Source of the DNA: Acanthosepion esculentum
Taxonomy: Eukaryota; Mollusca; Cephalopoda; Sepiida; Sepiidae
Length of the DNA: 64,000 nucleotides
Direction of reading: 5' to 3'
Assembly: GCA_964036315.1 (NCBI GenBank)
Contig: OZ038485.1
Coordinates: 78,360,960-78,424,959 of the forward strand
In this document: one piece after another, positions 44,838-55,479 of the stretch
Layout of the letters: each line of letters begins with the position of its first letter
How positions within the stretch are numbered: position 1 is the first letter of the stretch
The notes under the pieces: generated by a model
Database searches by the model: none
Seen by the model: only the letters and a program-made list of their open reading frames with translations
What the model was told of the DNA's origin: nothing
Program-made: the position numbers and the translations under genes

Positions 44838-45307
44838 AAACGAAATTATGCAGTTGCTTGGGAGAATCCATAAATATAAAATCTTTGACTGATTCAATGC
44901 ACTTAAAAAAGTATGTTTTTTTAAAATGTCAAGTCCTTTCAAAACAAAATAAAATTATGCATAAAGAAAAAGAAAATGACTTGAGCGTTTCATCGTTCTG
45001 CGAGCTGGACTTTTAGATAATTTGTAATAATTTTGATCCTGACTGGGTGCCTTGTGACCAAACTAAGTTCTGCTTGGTAAATATAAAAAATATGAGCTAA
45101 CAATGTGACTATTTGAAAGAGACAGTATTAAGAATATGGGAGAGTATTTTATAGTCGAATTCTTTGAAATTTTGGATAGTACTTAAAATGCATTAATTTT
45201 AACTTAAAATATGTTTTAAAATTTTTATGTTTATAATAAATATTTATGCATTACAATCTCTCGTTTGAACATATATAAATAGCATATATATGTGCATATA
45301 CATATAA

Positions 45308-45313
<6 letters not shown>

Positions 45314-45372
<59 letters not shown>

Positions 45373-45479
45373 AAGGTATATTTGAGAAGTAATCAATAAT
45401 TCTTTCAAACATGTTTGGTTGAATAATATCGATTTCTGTTTATCAAATTTTAAAATTTCCGAATTACTTTATATTATTG

Positions 45480-45541
<62 letters not shown>
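45314..45541. repeat. two (TA)n tracts with (TG)n
   Basis: TA at 45314-45357 then TG to 45372; second TA at 45483-45541 followed by a short TG run. Confidence 0.95.
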
Positions 45542-45544
<3 letters not shown>

Positions 45545-46400
45545 TGTGTGTGTGTATGAATTATGGAGAAATAAATCATCTAGTACAAAGGAAATAAGTT
45601 TTCTAATTGGTTTGAAAACAAAAGTAATCATTTATATACTGAAACGGTTATTGACTTATTTCTGCAAAAGCACACAATATCTTTCGTCCGATTTTCTATC
45701 CTCGATCGAGCGAAAGTTTATCAATAAATTTTAAACCTTACACAGTTATTATATGAATTTGTTGATAAATAAATATATAAAAATGAACGCTTTTTTCCTC
45801 ATTAGTGTACAGACTTATTGATATACTTAAGTAAGCGTATCAAGAAGAACTATTAACCAGATAACAGTCGTGATAAAGTCCATGTTAATATTAGTGATAT
45901 AAATCGAAACAGATTTAGTCTCGGCTTCCATATGAAATTCTAATTGCTATAGATCCTAATATTTCGAGGAGCTGAAAATTGGTTTGAAATAAAAGCTGAC
46001 AACACTTCGTAGCATTACGCATGCTTTGATTCGACCTGCTGGTTCGATCTATGAGTTGCGGGTCGATTGCATGGTAAACTGGCTAGTATTAGTTTAAACA
46101 GCACTCTTATGGAGATTAGTTTATAGAGCATACATAACACTTCGCTTTTTTATTGTGTTCTGTTGCAGTTGCAAACATGCCGTAATTCTCTGTTCTTTTC
46201 ATCAGCCAACAGCAATGCAAATTATTCAACCATATTTTTTTTCAGTTTCATTATTGTTTCTCAGTCCGTGTCTCTTCAAAGTGACACACAGTATCGATTT
46301 TCTGCTCTGTCAGTTTTACGTTTTTTTTATAAGTTAAGCTAAAATATATTTCTGACTCATGAACACGCAAGAAACACTTTCTAACCGATACCAAAATCTA
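45545..46400. other. interval without recognised feature
   Basis: No supported gene or repeat. Confidence 0.4.
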
Positions 46401-46404
46401 CTTG

Positions 46405-46735
46405 TTAGTATAGCTTACTGATTATAGCATTGGACGGCAAATGCATATTCAATATACATTGAATTTTGCTGCCACATTTGGTCTGGTGCTTATGCTATGT
46501 ATTCAAAGATTCTTGTTAAAATCCTAAGAAGAATCTTCATTGTTATTGGTCGTAAAATGGCATCTCAGCTTCAGTCACTTTCCCACCGTAATTGTTCTCA
46601 TGAACTTTCCTCTATGGTGTTACCTCTATGCTTTGATCTGGGAATGCCAAGCGTTGAGATTTGTCAATATACAATTCGCATCGCGTTCCGAGATCGAATG
46701 TGTCAGCAATCGGATAGTGAAGGCGAATTCTAGAC
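46405..46735 (+). pseudogene. tRNA-like head plus L-A LINE relic
   Basis: 46408-46442 (GTTAGTATAGCTTACTGATT, ATAGCATTGGACGGCAAATG) resembles the 5' half of a tRNA. From about 46462 the frame reads IEFCCHIWSGAYAMYSKILV, KILRRIFIVIGRKMASQLQS and LSHRNCSHELSSMVLPL, the L-A CCHIWSGA...VQRRIC.VIG..LASQLQSLSHRRN block. The rest of L-A is lost. Confidence 0.65.
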
Positions 46736-46914
46736 GAAAGAATTGTTCTCAAGCACCTCTTACGGGTGACGTCCAGGTGTTGTCTCGTAAGGCATTATAT
46801 CACGTGTTAGTTATGGGGTCCGTTCAAGATGATAGGCGAGCTCGGTCTTACGAAAAAAGAGGCTCGCTCCATATGACCTTAGGCGCCCTGGTTGAAATGC
46901 TTCACTAATGATGT

Positions 46915-47160
46915 GGCATCCCTCACCTGTCTGGTGATCGAAGTCCCTCTAGGTCGGCAAAAGAATTTGTTCGGCGGGCTTGGAAATTCGTCGTAGCGAG
47001 GCGATGGAGACCCTGAGTTACACCTTCTACTAAAGGGTTGTAGTCCCGTTGTGCAAGTTTATTGAAGATTGACATGCTGTGCGGAAAGTGTTTGTACTCG
47101 AGGCCATTTCTGTTTGTAGGAATGTAGTACCGCAGTTGATTAAGTGTTCTTTTGCTTTTT
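46915..47160 (-). pseudogene. CR1/L2-like LINE C-terminal relic
   Basis: An uninterrupted minus-strand frame of about 80 codons (no ATG start needed) reads NQLRYYIPTNRNGLEYKHFP, HSMSIFNKLAQRDYNPL and LHRLATTNFQ up to a stop near 46916. The order LR..P.NR...FP.S....N.L is that of the end of CR1/L2-type ORF2. Different from the L-A subfamily. Confidence 0.5.
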
Positions 47161-47164
47161 AAGC

Positions 47165-48480
47165 GTTATGAGAGAAGCGATATGGACGATGCGACAGATG
47201 GAATTCTATGGGGACGAGAGGTTTACCTCTTCCAAACTGATGTTGTGCTTTAAGCATCAGCTAAATGTCAAGATTAGGACGGAAAGGCGAAGACAGATTA
47301 CATCAGAATTTGGCAAAAGGTGGATAAGTCTTGTGTATCTTGGGTAAAAGGCGCTGACTTGGAGTGGCATTTTGATGCCGTTTAGACATTATGATAATGT
47401 AAACTGTGTTGAACATTGGCAACCTCGCCCAAAAGAGGGTAGTTTAGGTTTGTTTTTTATCCTTAGTTTCTTCCATCAAGTTAACTTAGCTAGGGGATAT
47501 ATGTCACTTGGCCTCTTTTATTTCTGTCCCAACTTCCTTTAGTTTAATTCTCCCTTCCTTCCCCTGTTTGGTGAAAGAGATGTCAGTTCTCTGGTAGATG
47601 CTGGGTGCTTTTCGTTTTTCGAGTGTGTATTTCGTATTTCTTTTTGTGTTTGGATGAGTGCTTGTCTCAGTGAATGATTGGTTGAATGATTGTTATTAAT
47701 TACTTTATCCCGCATTAATTTTTGTGCTGCATTTAAGGACTGTGGTGTGTTTTTTTACTAACTATTTTGTTTGGTTTCTTGTGTGTAAATTGTATTAATT
47801 GTAGGTATGTTTTGGAGTTCATTTTTAAATATTATTATTTTATCCGGCACCCCCCCCCCCGACAAATTAAACATATGGAAACTAGTTATGATTACATAGA
47901 GACTTGAGGTATTATAGTGGTTAAGAATGGTAAGTAAGAATGCGTTGTTTTGGTGTAAGGAATACTGTGGTATGTTTGGGTCAGTAATTGTGACTAGCTA
48001 AGTTTAAGATAAGACAGAATGACGACCAGCCTTCCTCTATTTCTCCTTTTGGCCTTGTACCACATTTTTGTATTAAGACAGAATAAATATTACTTTCTTC
48101 TATGGTACCGAGACATTAAGAATTTAAGCGCAGTACTAGAAGAAAAAGAATTAATTTTTATCTACAGACCAGTCCCCTTCGAAAAGTTTATGTCAGGTTA
48201 TATTGGGGTGCCTATTTCAAGTCTGATAGTGGGAGTGGACGTCTAGTTGGTTAAAACGGCATTTTTATGGTCTTGCCGCAGGTCGTTAAGTATCGAGGGG
48301 ATTCTGTTTCATTATTATCTGTCTATTCATCTGTTTATTTATTTGTTTATTCAAATGGCTATTTTTTCCGACTCCACAAAGGGTTTTTCTATTTAATGAT
48401 TGGGCTGAGCTTTTAAGACTTTTATTAAACTATAGAATTTATTTGTATATTTTTATTTATTAATTATTTAATGCGGAAAT
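47165..48480. other. unrecognised interval
   Basis: Contains a C10 run at 47851 and an open plus-strand frame 48019-48246 with a hydrophobic start (MTTSLPLFLLLALYHIFVL). I do not recognise it, and it lacks splice or repeat support. Confidence 0.3.
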
Positions 48481-48486
48481 TTATTG

Positions 48487-48760
48487 ATGTCGGCAAAAAA
48501 CCGTTAACTCCTGTCTATGGTTTAATAACTTTTCCTTATTTAGAAACTTAATGGAATGTAGTTTTTCATGTAGGCATAAAGGGCATGGGTCGTCCCAGGT
48601 TTTACAAGTTCTTGTTCTATTTATTATTTTCCATTTTACTTTCGGTGTTTTATTCGTTTCTTTTAAATGCCAGTAGTATTGGGATAGAGATAATATAATA
48701 TTATCTCTACTTCTGTATGGAGCACTGTCTTTTTAAAAATAAAATCAAAAATACTAAGGA
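48487..48760 (-). pseudogene. C-terminus of a second Penelope-like (GIY-YIG) protein
   Basis: Open minus-strand frame: LSQYYWHLKETNKTPKVKWK, INRTRTCKTWDDPCPLCLHE, KLLNHRQELTVFCRHQ, stop at about 48487. The pattern W.I..R...Y/C....C.LCL.EK......LLN.R.EL...CRH is the conserved zinc-binding tail after the GIY-YIG domain of one group of Penelope-type proteins. It is cut 5' by the (TA)n/(AC)n tract at 48811-48926. Class assignment is from recall of the motif. Confidence 0.6.
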
Positions 48761-48807
48761 ACTCCGGATTATTTACCTAAAGTGTTCTTTCCTATTTTTC
48801 TGCATAC

Positions 48808-48928
<121 letters not shown>

Positions 48929-49219
48929 AAGGAGCTCCGATATGAGGAAAATGGAAAAACCAAAGGAAGACACGTATTTATGGTTTCGATTCCACTCAAA
49001 TGAGAAAGCTGATGGAATATTCTTTGACGGCTCTCCTTGCGCAATTCGCGATTTCTTTTACATTTCTATTTCTTTTTTGGAGAATTTGTTTTTCTTTTAC
49101 TGCCGGCGATTGGTTACATTGAATGCTGAAAATCTTGACCTGATACTCGACAGATTTGGAGGGAAATCCCTTCTTGATCATGCCAAGAACTGTTCAGCGC
49201 TTTTTAATTAAATTCCTCG

Positions 49220-49430
49220 ATACGGAACATTGCACCCATTGACATTCATCGACGCTTGTTGGACATTCACAGAAACGAAATTGTGTATGTAAATTCAGTT
49301 AGGCACTGATTATTCTAGTTTATCAGTGGTAACAGCAATGCTTGTCATAGCCAAGTTCCGAGCACAGCTTTCTGTTGAGTGCTGGCAAAATATACGTCGG
49401 TTTCGGGAAAAATAAACAGGAGGCATGACT
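49220..49430 (+). pseudogene. mariner-like N-terminal relic (poor)
   Basis: A frame reads APIDIHRRLLDIHRNEIVYV, NSVRH, stop, then FISGNSNAC, like IEIHRRLLDVYG..TVDVSTVRRWV..FSSGDSDV of mariner transposases. Related to the relic at 5907-6290. Confidence 0.5.
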
Positions 49431-49842
49431 TTCGGAGCGTTCCTCATATTGGTGTGCATTTGGATAGATGGCTGGCTGGAGATATGTCTAAGAGAAAGAA
49501 GAAGCAAGATAACAAGTAAAATTTCACTGTAGTCAAATGTATATATTTGTTTAGAATAACGTTTACTTTCAGTATCTGGGATGCCATAAAGAATTTGTTG
49601 CAGGTAAGTGCCTCACGTAACCGGATAGATTTGATGATGAATCTTCATAGACAACGCCTTGATTCCTCAAAGCAACAATAAAACAGGAAGCCAGAAAAAG
49701 TCCTTGTTTCTCTCATCGGCTTCATTTTTCTTATCTATCCTCCCCAGTTAAAATAATTTGAACGCAATGCAGACACGGTTCATTTACGCTGTCATAAAAG
49801 TAGTATATTGACGTCTTTTATTTGCCAAACTCTTTTAGAACG

Positions 49843-49910
49843 TAGGTGATCGTGACTCTCCAGAACTTCCTGTTTTTTGTTGCTGTAAGTCATTTTTATC
49901 CTTTACCATC
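49843..49910 (-). pseudogene. L-D LINE terminal fragment
   Basis: Minus strand reads TATKNRKFWRVTITYVLKE, equivalent to the A.K.R.LWR.MI..VLKG end of L-D. Confidence 0.55.
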
Positions 49911-50196
49911 CCTCTTTGTCTCTTTCTATCATTATTCCCATTGTCAATTTAAAGTTGCTTGTAATCTCTTGAAGAATGCTACGAAGCAAAATTAATAGGG
50001 TATAAAATTAAATATCCGGAGTGGTAGTTAAGTATTTCAGCGTCAAGATGTGAAATTCTCTGATACAATATACTCAGACTGCATTTTATGTTTTTGGTTC
50101 TATATTGAACCTGTCTGTTTATTCAGAGCTAATCAATTGTCTGTTAGAATCTGAACAAATTATATGTACACATAAGCACAGTTTCAGTAGCCTAAT

Positions 50197-50209
50197 TTTA
50201 TTATTATTA

Positions 50210-50275
<66 letters not shown>

Positions 50276-50280
50276 TTATT
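50197..50280. repeat. (ATT)n-(AGT)n microsatellite
   Basis: ATT units to about 50245, AGT units to 50274, then ATT. Confidence 0.95.
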
Positions 50281-50624
50281 ACTTGATTCAGGAACGAAAA
50301 TTGACTAGCATTATCTACTTTAGACACTTTTCTGCCTTCCTGTCGGGGACACATGCGATAACAAAATGGAGTCCGTTTCGTGCAGTGGGTAAATGAGCCA
50401 TAGTTTAACAAAGTGAAACACTCGGAGTTTGTCTGTTGTAGTTTCCTACTCTGAGGTTGACGGTTGGATTGTGTCCCACTCTTGCGAACGGATATTAAAA
50501 CAATATGGCTGACCTGAGTAATTTGAAGCTATGTTTATATGAAATATCTAACTATCCATGCAAAAATTAAGATATAAATAAAATATACTTGTAAAGACAA
50601 TATAAAGAAAAGACAAGAAGAAAA

Positions 50625-50670
50625 CTTATGCCAACGCGTTTCGTTCCCTGGGGAACTTTATTAAGGCAAG
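50625..50670 (-). ncRNA. hammerhead-like module (degenerate core)
   Basis: Minus strand: TTGCC, TTAATA (from CTGATGA), AA, a perfect 6-bp hairpin GTTCCC/GGGAAC, then GAAAC running into ACGCGT, T, GGCA. TGCC and GGCA can pair as stem I. The core is mutated at the invariant G positions, so this copy should be inactive. Confidence 0.4.
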
Positions 50671-50769
50671 TGTGGACATTTTATTTGGTAAGCTGCATTC
50701 ATACGCAAAAGTAACTTACGGAAAAATTATCGCTAATTTTTGAAATTTTTAATTATAAAACTTCTAAGA

Positions 50770-51173
50770 TATTCTATTTATTTTCGGTATCACTCCAAGC
50801 AAGGGAGTAATGCCGCTAAAACACAAAGGGTTACAGGGTGCGGAAGAATTAAGAACAGAAACATTAATGATGAGTAAAAAGAGAAGAGAGTAATCAGGAG
50901 GATTAAAGTTGGCTGGAAAGGATTTCCACAAGCGAGAAGTGCGAATGAAGAAACTGTTACTAAAGAGTTTACGGCTACATCTAGTGAGATTAACTGTAAT
51001 TTGATGACATCTCACACCCAGTTTAGTATTGCGCTTAAATTCAAAAACTCTAGGTACCAGAGCAAAGAGCTCATGCAAACAATTACCATGAAAGAATTTA
51101 TAGAAAAGAAATAGAGAGGCAATCATACGGTGATGCAGATTGTCGCCTCTGGGTGCTGATTTCAATATACACT

Positions 51174-51176
<3 letters not shown>
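50770..51176 (-). pseudogene. L-A LINE 3' end, truncated by a (TA)n tract
   Basis: Minus strand reads LKSAPRGDNLHHRMIASLFL, FYKFFHGNCLHELFALVPRV, KLFSNSFFIRTSRLWKSFPA, then the 3'-UTR motif TTTTAGCGGCATTACTCCC and AATAAATAG. The 5' edge stops at the TA tract. The LKSAPRGDNLHH block is shared with the copy at 53465-54112. Confidence 0.85.

Positions 51177-51240
<64 letters not shown>
51177..51240. repeat. (TA)n microsatellite
   Basis: About 31 TA units, left border of the fold-back element. Confidence 0.97.
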
Positions 51241-51244
<4 letters not shown>

Positions 51245-51589
51245 AAACCTAGAGAGCCAGACAAACCTACCAAGCTTTCACCTATGCGGATCGTCAGGGG
51301 AAGCTGGCTTTCACTGACGATCCGCTTAGGTGAAACCTTGGTAGGTTTGTCTGTCTCTCTAGGTTTGACTAGGTCCGCTCTACTTTTGTATTGAGCACTT
51401 TTTTAGCTAGTTGATTACTCCTGTCGAGTTTTTTTTCTGTCGGCTTTGAATCTGTAAGCTGTACGATTATTTTTGGCAGACGTTCATGTTCCTGGCTCAT
51501 TCTTTTTTTGAAAACCTTTTTTTTCTTCGATATTGATTTGATTATTGGCAAATCAAGAAACCGAAGGTTTTTCGAGACGAGTATAGTTA

Positions 51590-51592
<3 letters not shown>
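51241..51592. mobile_element. (TA)n-bounded fold-back element, long form
   Basis: Arms 51241-51297 and 51314-51370 are inverted with 54 of 57 positions matching around a 16-base loop. The rest, to 51592, ends CGAAGGTTTTTCGA, ACGAGTATAGTTACCTA. TA tracts border both sides (51177-51240, 51593-51637). The short form is at 4762-4890. No coding frame. Confidence 0.8.

Positions 51593-51637
<45 letters not shown>
51593..51637. repeat. (TA)n microsatellite
   Basis: About 22 TA units, right border of the fold-back element. Confidence 0.95.
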
Positions 51638-51639
<2 letters not shown>

Positions 51640-52022
51640 TATAAAAACCCCAGACGACATGCATTTAACGGATGTCAGAATTCGTTGAAAAATACATCCC
51701 TACCCTACGTAAATATAATCCCTTTATCGAACGTAACTAATAACTGATACAACAAAAGTTAATAAAAATGAACACGCTACCACTCCTTGTCTGAATGATT
51801 GGATTTCTCTGAATCCTTGGAAACAGTGAATAATGAATTTTGCCGTGCCTTTAAAACTCAGTAAATTTAAAAAATAAGTTATTCCAAAATTCGCTTGAGG
51901 ATGAAATGGAACTAATGTTTTTAATTTAATTACAAAATTAAATTCGAAGGTTTTTAGCTTCCATTTTTGAAACATGGTTATTACTGTGTAGCGAAAAAAA
52001 ATATTTTAAATCAGTTAATTTG

Positions 52023-52068
<46 letters not shown>

Positions 52069-52540
52069 AATGCAACTAATGTAAGTATTTCAAATAAAAC
52101 ACTCAATTCTTTCTAATTATTTTAATTTACTAGTTTTCTTTCTCAATTTTAAGCGTTTGTTTTTCTTTTTCAAATGCTATCTGAGAGAAGTACGATAAAT
52201 GGCGAGTGTGATTTCTGACTATTCGGCACTGGATTATTTTTAACTGGCTTGAAACTCAGTCAGAAACCTTGTCTGTAGTTATTTTTATCAACTGAATACG
52301 AATTGCAGGCCGGCAATAATTTCCTGTAAAAGTCTTTATTTCTTTGTTTGTTTGACTTTGAAGCTGAGACCAAAAGACTTTCGTGTTATCAAAAAAGTGC
52401 AAGAGCTAAAAGTCCAAATAAATCACGCTTCGTTTCCCCCAGGCGTCCAAATGTATAATGTTTAGGGTTGAAGCAAGTTTGAAGTTCAAAAGTATATTGG
52501 CATTCTGTGCACCTATATAAATAAATATGTAAATTGCTGG
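51640..52540. other. interval with one (TA)n, otherwise unrecognised
   Basis: A TA tract lies at 52027-52064. No gene recognised. Confidence 0.4.
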
Positions 52541-52544
52541 CGTA

Positions 52545-52574
52545 GACGTGCACACACACATACACACACGGAAG

Positions 52575-52640
<66 letters not shown>
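52545..52640. repeat. (AC)n microsatellite
   Basis: Interrupted AC to 52575 and then about 31 pure AC units. Confidence 0.97.
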
Positions 52641-52837
52641 AGTATACTCCTACTCCGAGTTGATTATTTATTTATAATTATTTATTCGTATTGTTTATTG
52701 TTATTAATGCTCTAATCCTCTATCTCTTTATATCGAGCACTTTAATTACAAAGGCTGCTTGCCTTAAAAACGTTATCTTCCATAGATACACCGGTCGACA
52801 TTTTTGTGAGGCACTATACACACATGCACACACACTA

Positions 52838-53045
<208 letters not shown>

Positions 53046-53072
53046 CAACAGCACGCATAAACATACATATGT

Positions 53073-53415
53073 CCTCAAGAACACATGGTACGGTGGATAA
53101 AGGCGTTGGTTAGATCCAGTAACAGACCCAAAGAGTGTGAGTTCAATACCCGGTTCAGGCAGTGGAGAACTTTCAGAGGGAAAAATTATCAGGAGATAAC
53201 TGATAACTGACATCCATCAAACATGGCTCGTGGAACTAGAACAGTCTACCCCAGTGATCGAAATAAAGGGTTCGGTTCGAAATTCCAACCACCTGAAGAA
53301 GGCCGGAGCGTACAACGGCCGAAACGTTGTGACAAATATGGCGACAAAGATGAGGACAATAGTCCGAATAATGTAAATACTGTACATAATACCTCATCTC
53401 AGAAATATAGACAGA
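53073..53415 (+). mobile_element. SINE-A (tRNA-derived), copy with best ribozyme-like module
   Basis: Head with ACGGTGGATAAAGGCG (A box) and GAGTTCAATACCC (B box), CATGGCTCGTGGAACTAG, then the module: CAC stem I, CTGAAGA 53293-53299, A, GGCCG 53301-53305, 10-base loop, CGGCC 53316-53320, GAAA 53321-53324, palindrome ACGT 53324-53327, T, GTG (pairs with CAC). Ends CTCAGAAATATAGACAG. No clear target-site duplication. Confidence 0.85.
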
Positions 53416-53464
53416 ATAATATATATAATATATTACACACACACGTGTGTGTGTGTGTGTATTG

Positions 53465-54112
53465 AAGTTAAGTTCACTCTGTACATAGATGGTTACAGAG
53501 TAATAGGCACATTTTATAAGGATAGATGGGTAAGATAACGGTGAACCCTCGATTTGAACAGGTTAAGATTGTAGTGATCGGGAATTCAGCCGCTTGGGAA
53601 TCGGTTCCACAGAGCAGAGATTCGCGGAAAGAAACTGCTTGAGTGGAACTTACTTCTCACTAGTGGAATACGGAGGGATTGAGGGCGTTTTGCTACAATG
53701 TGAATGGCATGGCGGGCCCTAGAACTGGTGTAACCAAGGAGTGCAGTTATTCCGAGCACTTTCCATGGAAGTAGAGATAGAGGCAATCGTGCAGTGGTGC
53801 AGATTGTCGCCCCTGGGTGCTGATTTCAATATACATTTACCACATCCACTCTGTGAAAGAGGAGTTGCATGGTGGAAAATAATTTGTTACCCACAAGGAC
53901 GTGCAGAGCTTTTTGACTATATCCAAACTGGAAAGTGAAAACTGGTCCATTCCTGCCCTAATCTGACTGCAGCAGTCCATTTTAGACCTGATCTAGCTCT
54001 TTTAAACGTAGAGTATAGAAGGAGGAGTCAGGTACTTACTAGAGCGGTAGAGGGAACCGACCATTTTCCCTGCATCCTTAGCAATGGATCGTATGTATGT
54101 TTCACTTGAGGT
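53465..54112 (-). pseudogene. L-A LINE 3' end
   Basis: Minus strand, N to C: RSIAKDAGKMVGSLYRSSKY, SLSSLD, LKSAPRGDNLHH, MPLSLLPWKVLGI-type shifted frame, then RIPLVRSKFHSSSFFPRISA and LWNRFPSG. Aligned along its length with 8150-8724. Frameshifted and stop-containing. Confidence 0.82.
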
Positions 54113-54120
54113 CTGGGAAA

Positions 54121-54215
54121 GGTATTAATCCTCTTCTTCTCCCTCCAGCTATGTGTAAATAGCAGGACAGACTGGGTTCTATAGCCTTGGATGGCAACTG
54201 GTCTAGGAATTCAAA
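54121..54215 (+). mobile_element. SINE-B fragment
   Basis: CTCTTCTTCTCCCTCCAGCT, ATGTGTAAATAGCAGGACAG, CTTGGATGGCAACTGGTCTA match SINE-B at 26057-26270 and 59820-59870. Confidence 0.7.
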
Positions 54216-54285
54216 CCTGTATAAGGCCCTTTAAAAAGTGTGGTTGGTTTTGCACAAAGACTTCACCACTATGGTGAAATCATAT

Positions 54286-54360
54286 ATGCTGGTGTCTGGC
54301 TGTCGGTTCCTACGAACTGAACTGCTTGACCGTAATATGTGAAATACGATGTGTCCACTA
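54286..54360 (+). repeat. dispersed repeat F, copy 2
   Basis: TGGCTGTCGGTTCCTACGAA then CTGAACTGCT, as at 25948-26015; ends near TGTCCACTATT in both. Confidence 0.6.
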
Positions 54361-54416
54361 TTTTCTGTGCACTTATAAAATTTGCACGTATTTGTATGAG
54401 GAACGACCTGAAAGTC

Positions 54417-54550
54417 ACGGGAAAATCGAGTTACTAACTTCTGATGCTGTACCTTGATTGGCTAATGTTATATATTTTTCGGGTTTCTGTCTTTTAAAAA
54501 TTATTTTCCTCAGTATAATATAATAGGGAGTATTACTTTCGTATTGACCT
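54417..54550 (+). repeat. direct repeat, copy 1
   Basis: TTTTCGGGTTTCTGT, CAGTATAATATAATAGG and ATTACTTTCGTAT blocks recur in the same order at 54827-54956, about 410 bases away. Confidence 0.85.
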
Positions 54551-54826
54551 TCATTTACACGGAAAATACAATCGATACTGGGAGTACACTGTTGGGTAGA
54601 TCTCTGGTAGGTCAAGGTATAGGGTGGAGATATAGTCATCTGGGGCATCTATACGTAGAGCCAAGATGAATATAATTTTATTTATATTTGAAATAGTGGA
54701 TATGAAATCTCCGTTCGTTTCACTAACATGGTCACCGTGCATTTCCATATGGAAAAAATTGATACTGCTGTTGACCGGCTAAAAGAGAAGAGTATAAACG
54801 AGGCTTGGTACCTGATATGACCCGCA

Positions 54827-54956
54827 ATTGTGGGAACATCGACTTACTAACTACCTTGATTGATTGATGTTATATACTTTTCGGGTTTCTGTTTTTAAAA
54901 ATATTTTGCTCAGTATAATATAATAGGAAATATTACTTTCGTATCGACCCTCATAT
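54827..54956 (+). repeat. direct repeat, copy 2
   Basis: Diverged copy of 54417-54550, with scattered substitutions and a few indels. Confidence 0.85.
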
Positions 54957-55140
54957 ATGTCCGTGTATCTTTTATATTTGCTTATATTATTAAGATTTGC
55001 TTATATATTAAATACTTGCAGATGTGAGCATATGAGCATTTGTTTGTAGATACAACGTGTGTTATATCACTGCATACGCATGTCGGTGTATTAATTTACA
55101 CACACACAAACACATACACACGCACACACACATATATATG

Positions 55141-55475
55141 TCTATATTTCTGAGATGAGGAATTGTAACTATTTACACTATTTACATTGTTCGTTCGTTC
55201 TCTTCATCTTTATTGTCATATTCACGACGTTTCGGCAGTTGTACGCCCCAGCCTTCTTCAGGTGATATCCACTGGAATTTCGAAACGAAGCTTTTATTTA
55301 GTCCCATAGGGTAGATTGTTCTAGTTTCACGTACCATCCTTTTTATCCACTGGACAATGAGTTCAATACTTGGCAATGGCAGAAGTGAACCAAAAACTTG
55401 AAGACTTGAGTTTCTATAGGGAATTAACTCAGATTGAGATATCCAGAAAAGGCATGCCACGTGGAACCCAGTTGA
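55141..55475. mobile_element. SINE-A with internally inverted 5' half
   Basis: 55141-55345 is the SINE-A 3' part on the minus strand (module CTGAAGA 55255-55261, GAAACGTC, GTGA pairing with TCAC; end CTCAGAAATATAGACA). 55346-55475 is the SINE 5' part on the plus strand (GAGTTCAATACTTGGC to GGCATGCCACGTGGAAC). The two parts meet around the same SINE position, the CACGTG palindrome. Confidence 0.65.
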
Positions 55476-55479
55476 ATAA

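Noticed and set aside
46405..46450. Possible functional tRNA gene
   Set aside because: Only a 5' half is tRNA-like; no T-arm and no acceptor pairing.
48019..48246. 75-codon frame with a hydrophobic N-terminus, possible secreted or membrane peptide
   Set aside because: No splice, start-context, polyadenylation or similarity support; length is within chance for AT-rich DNA.
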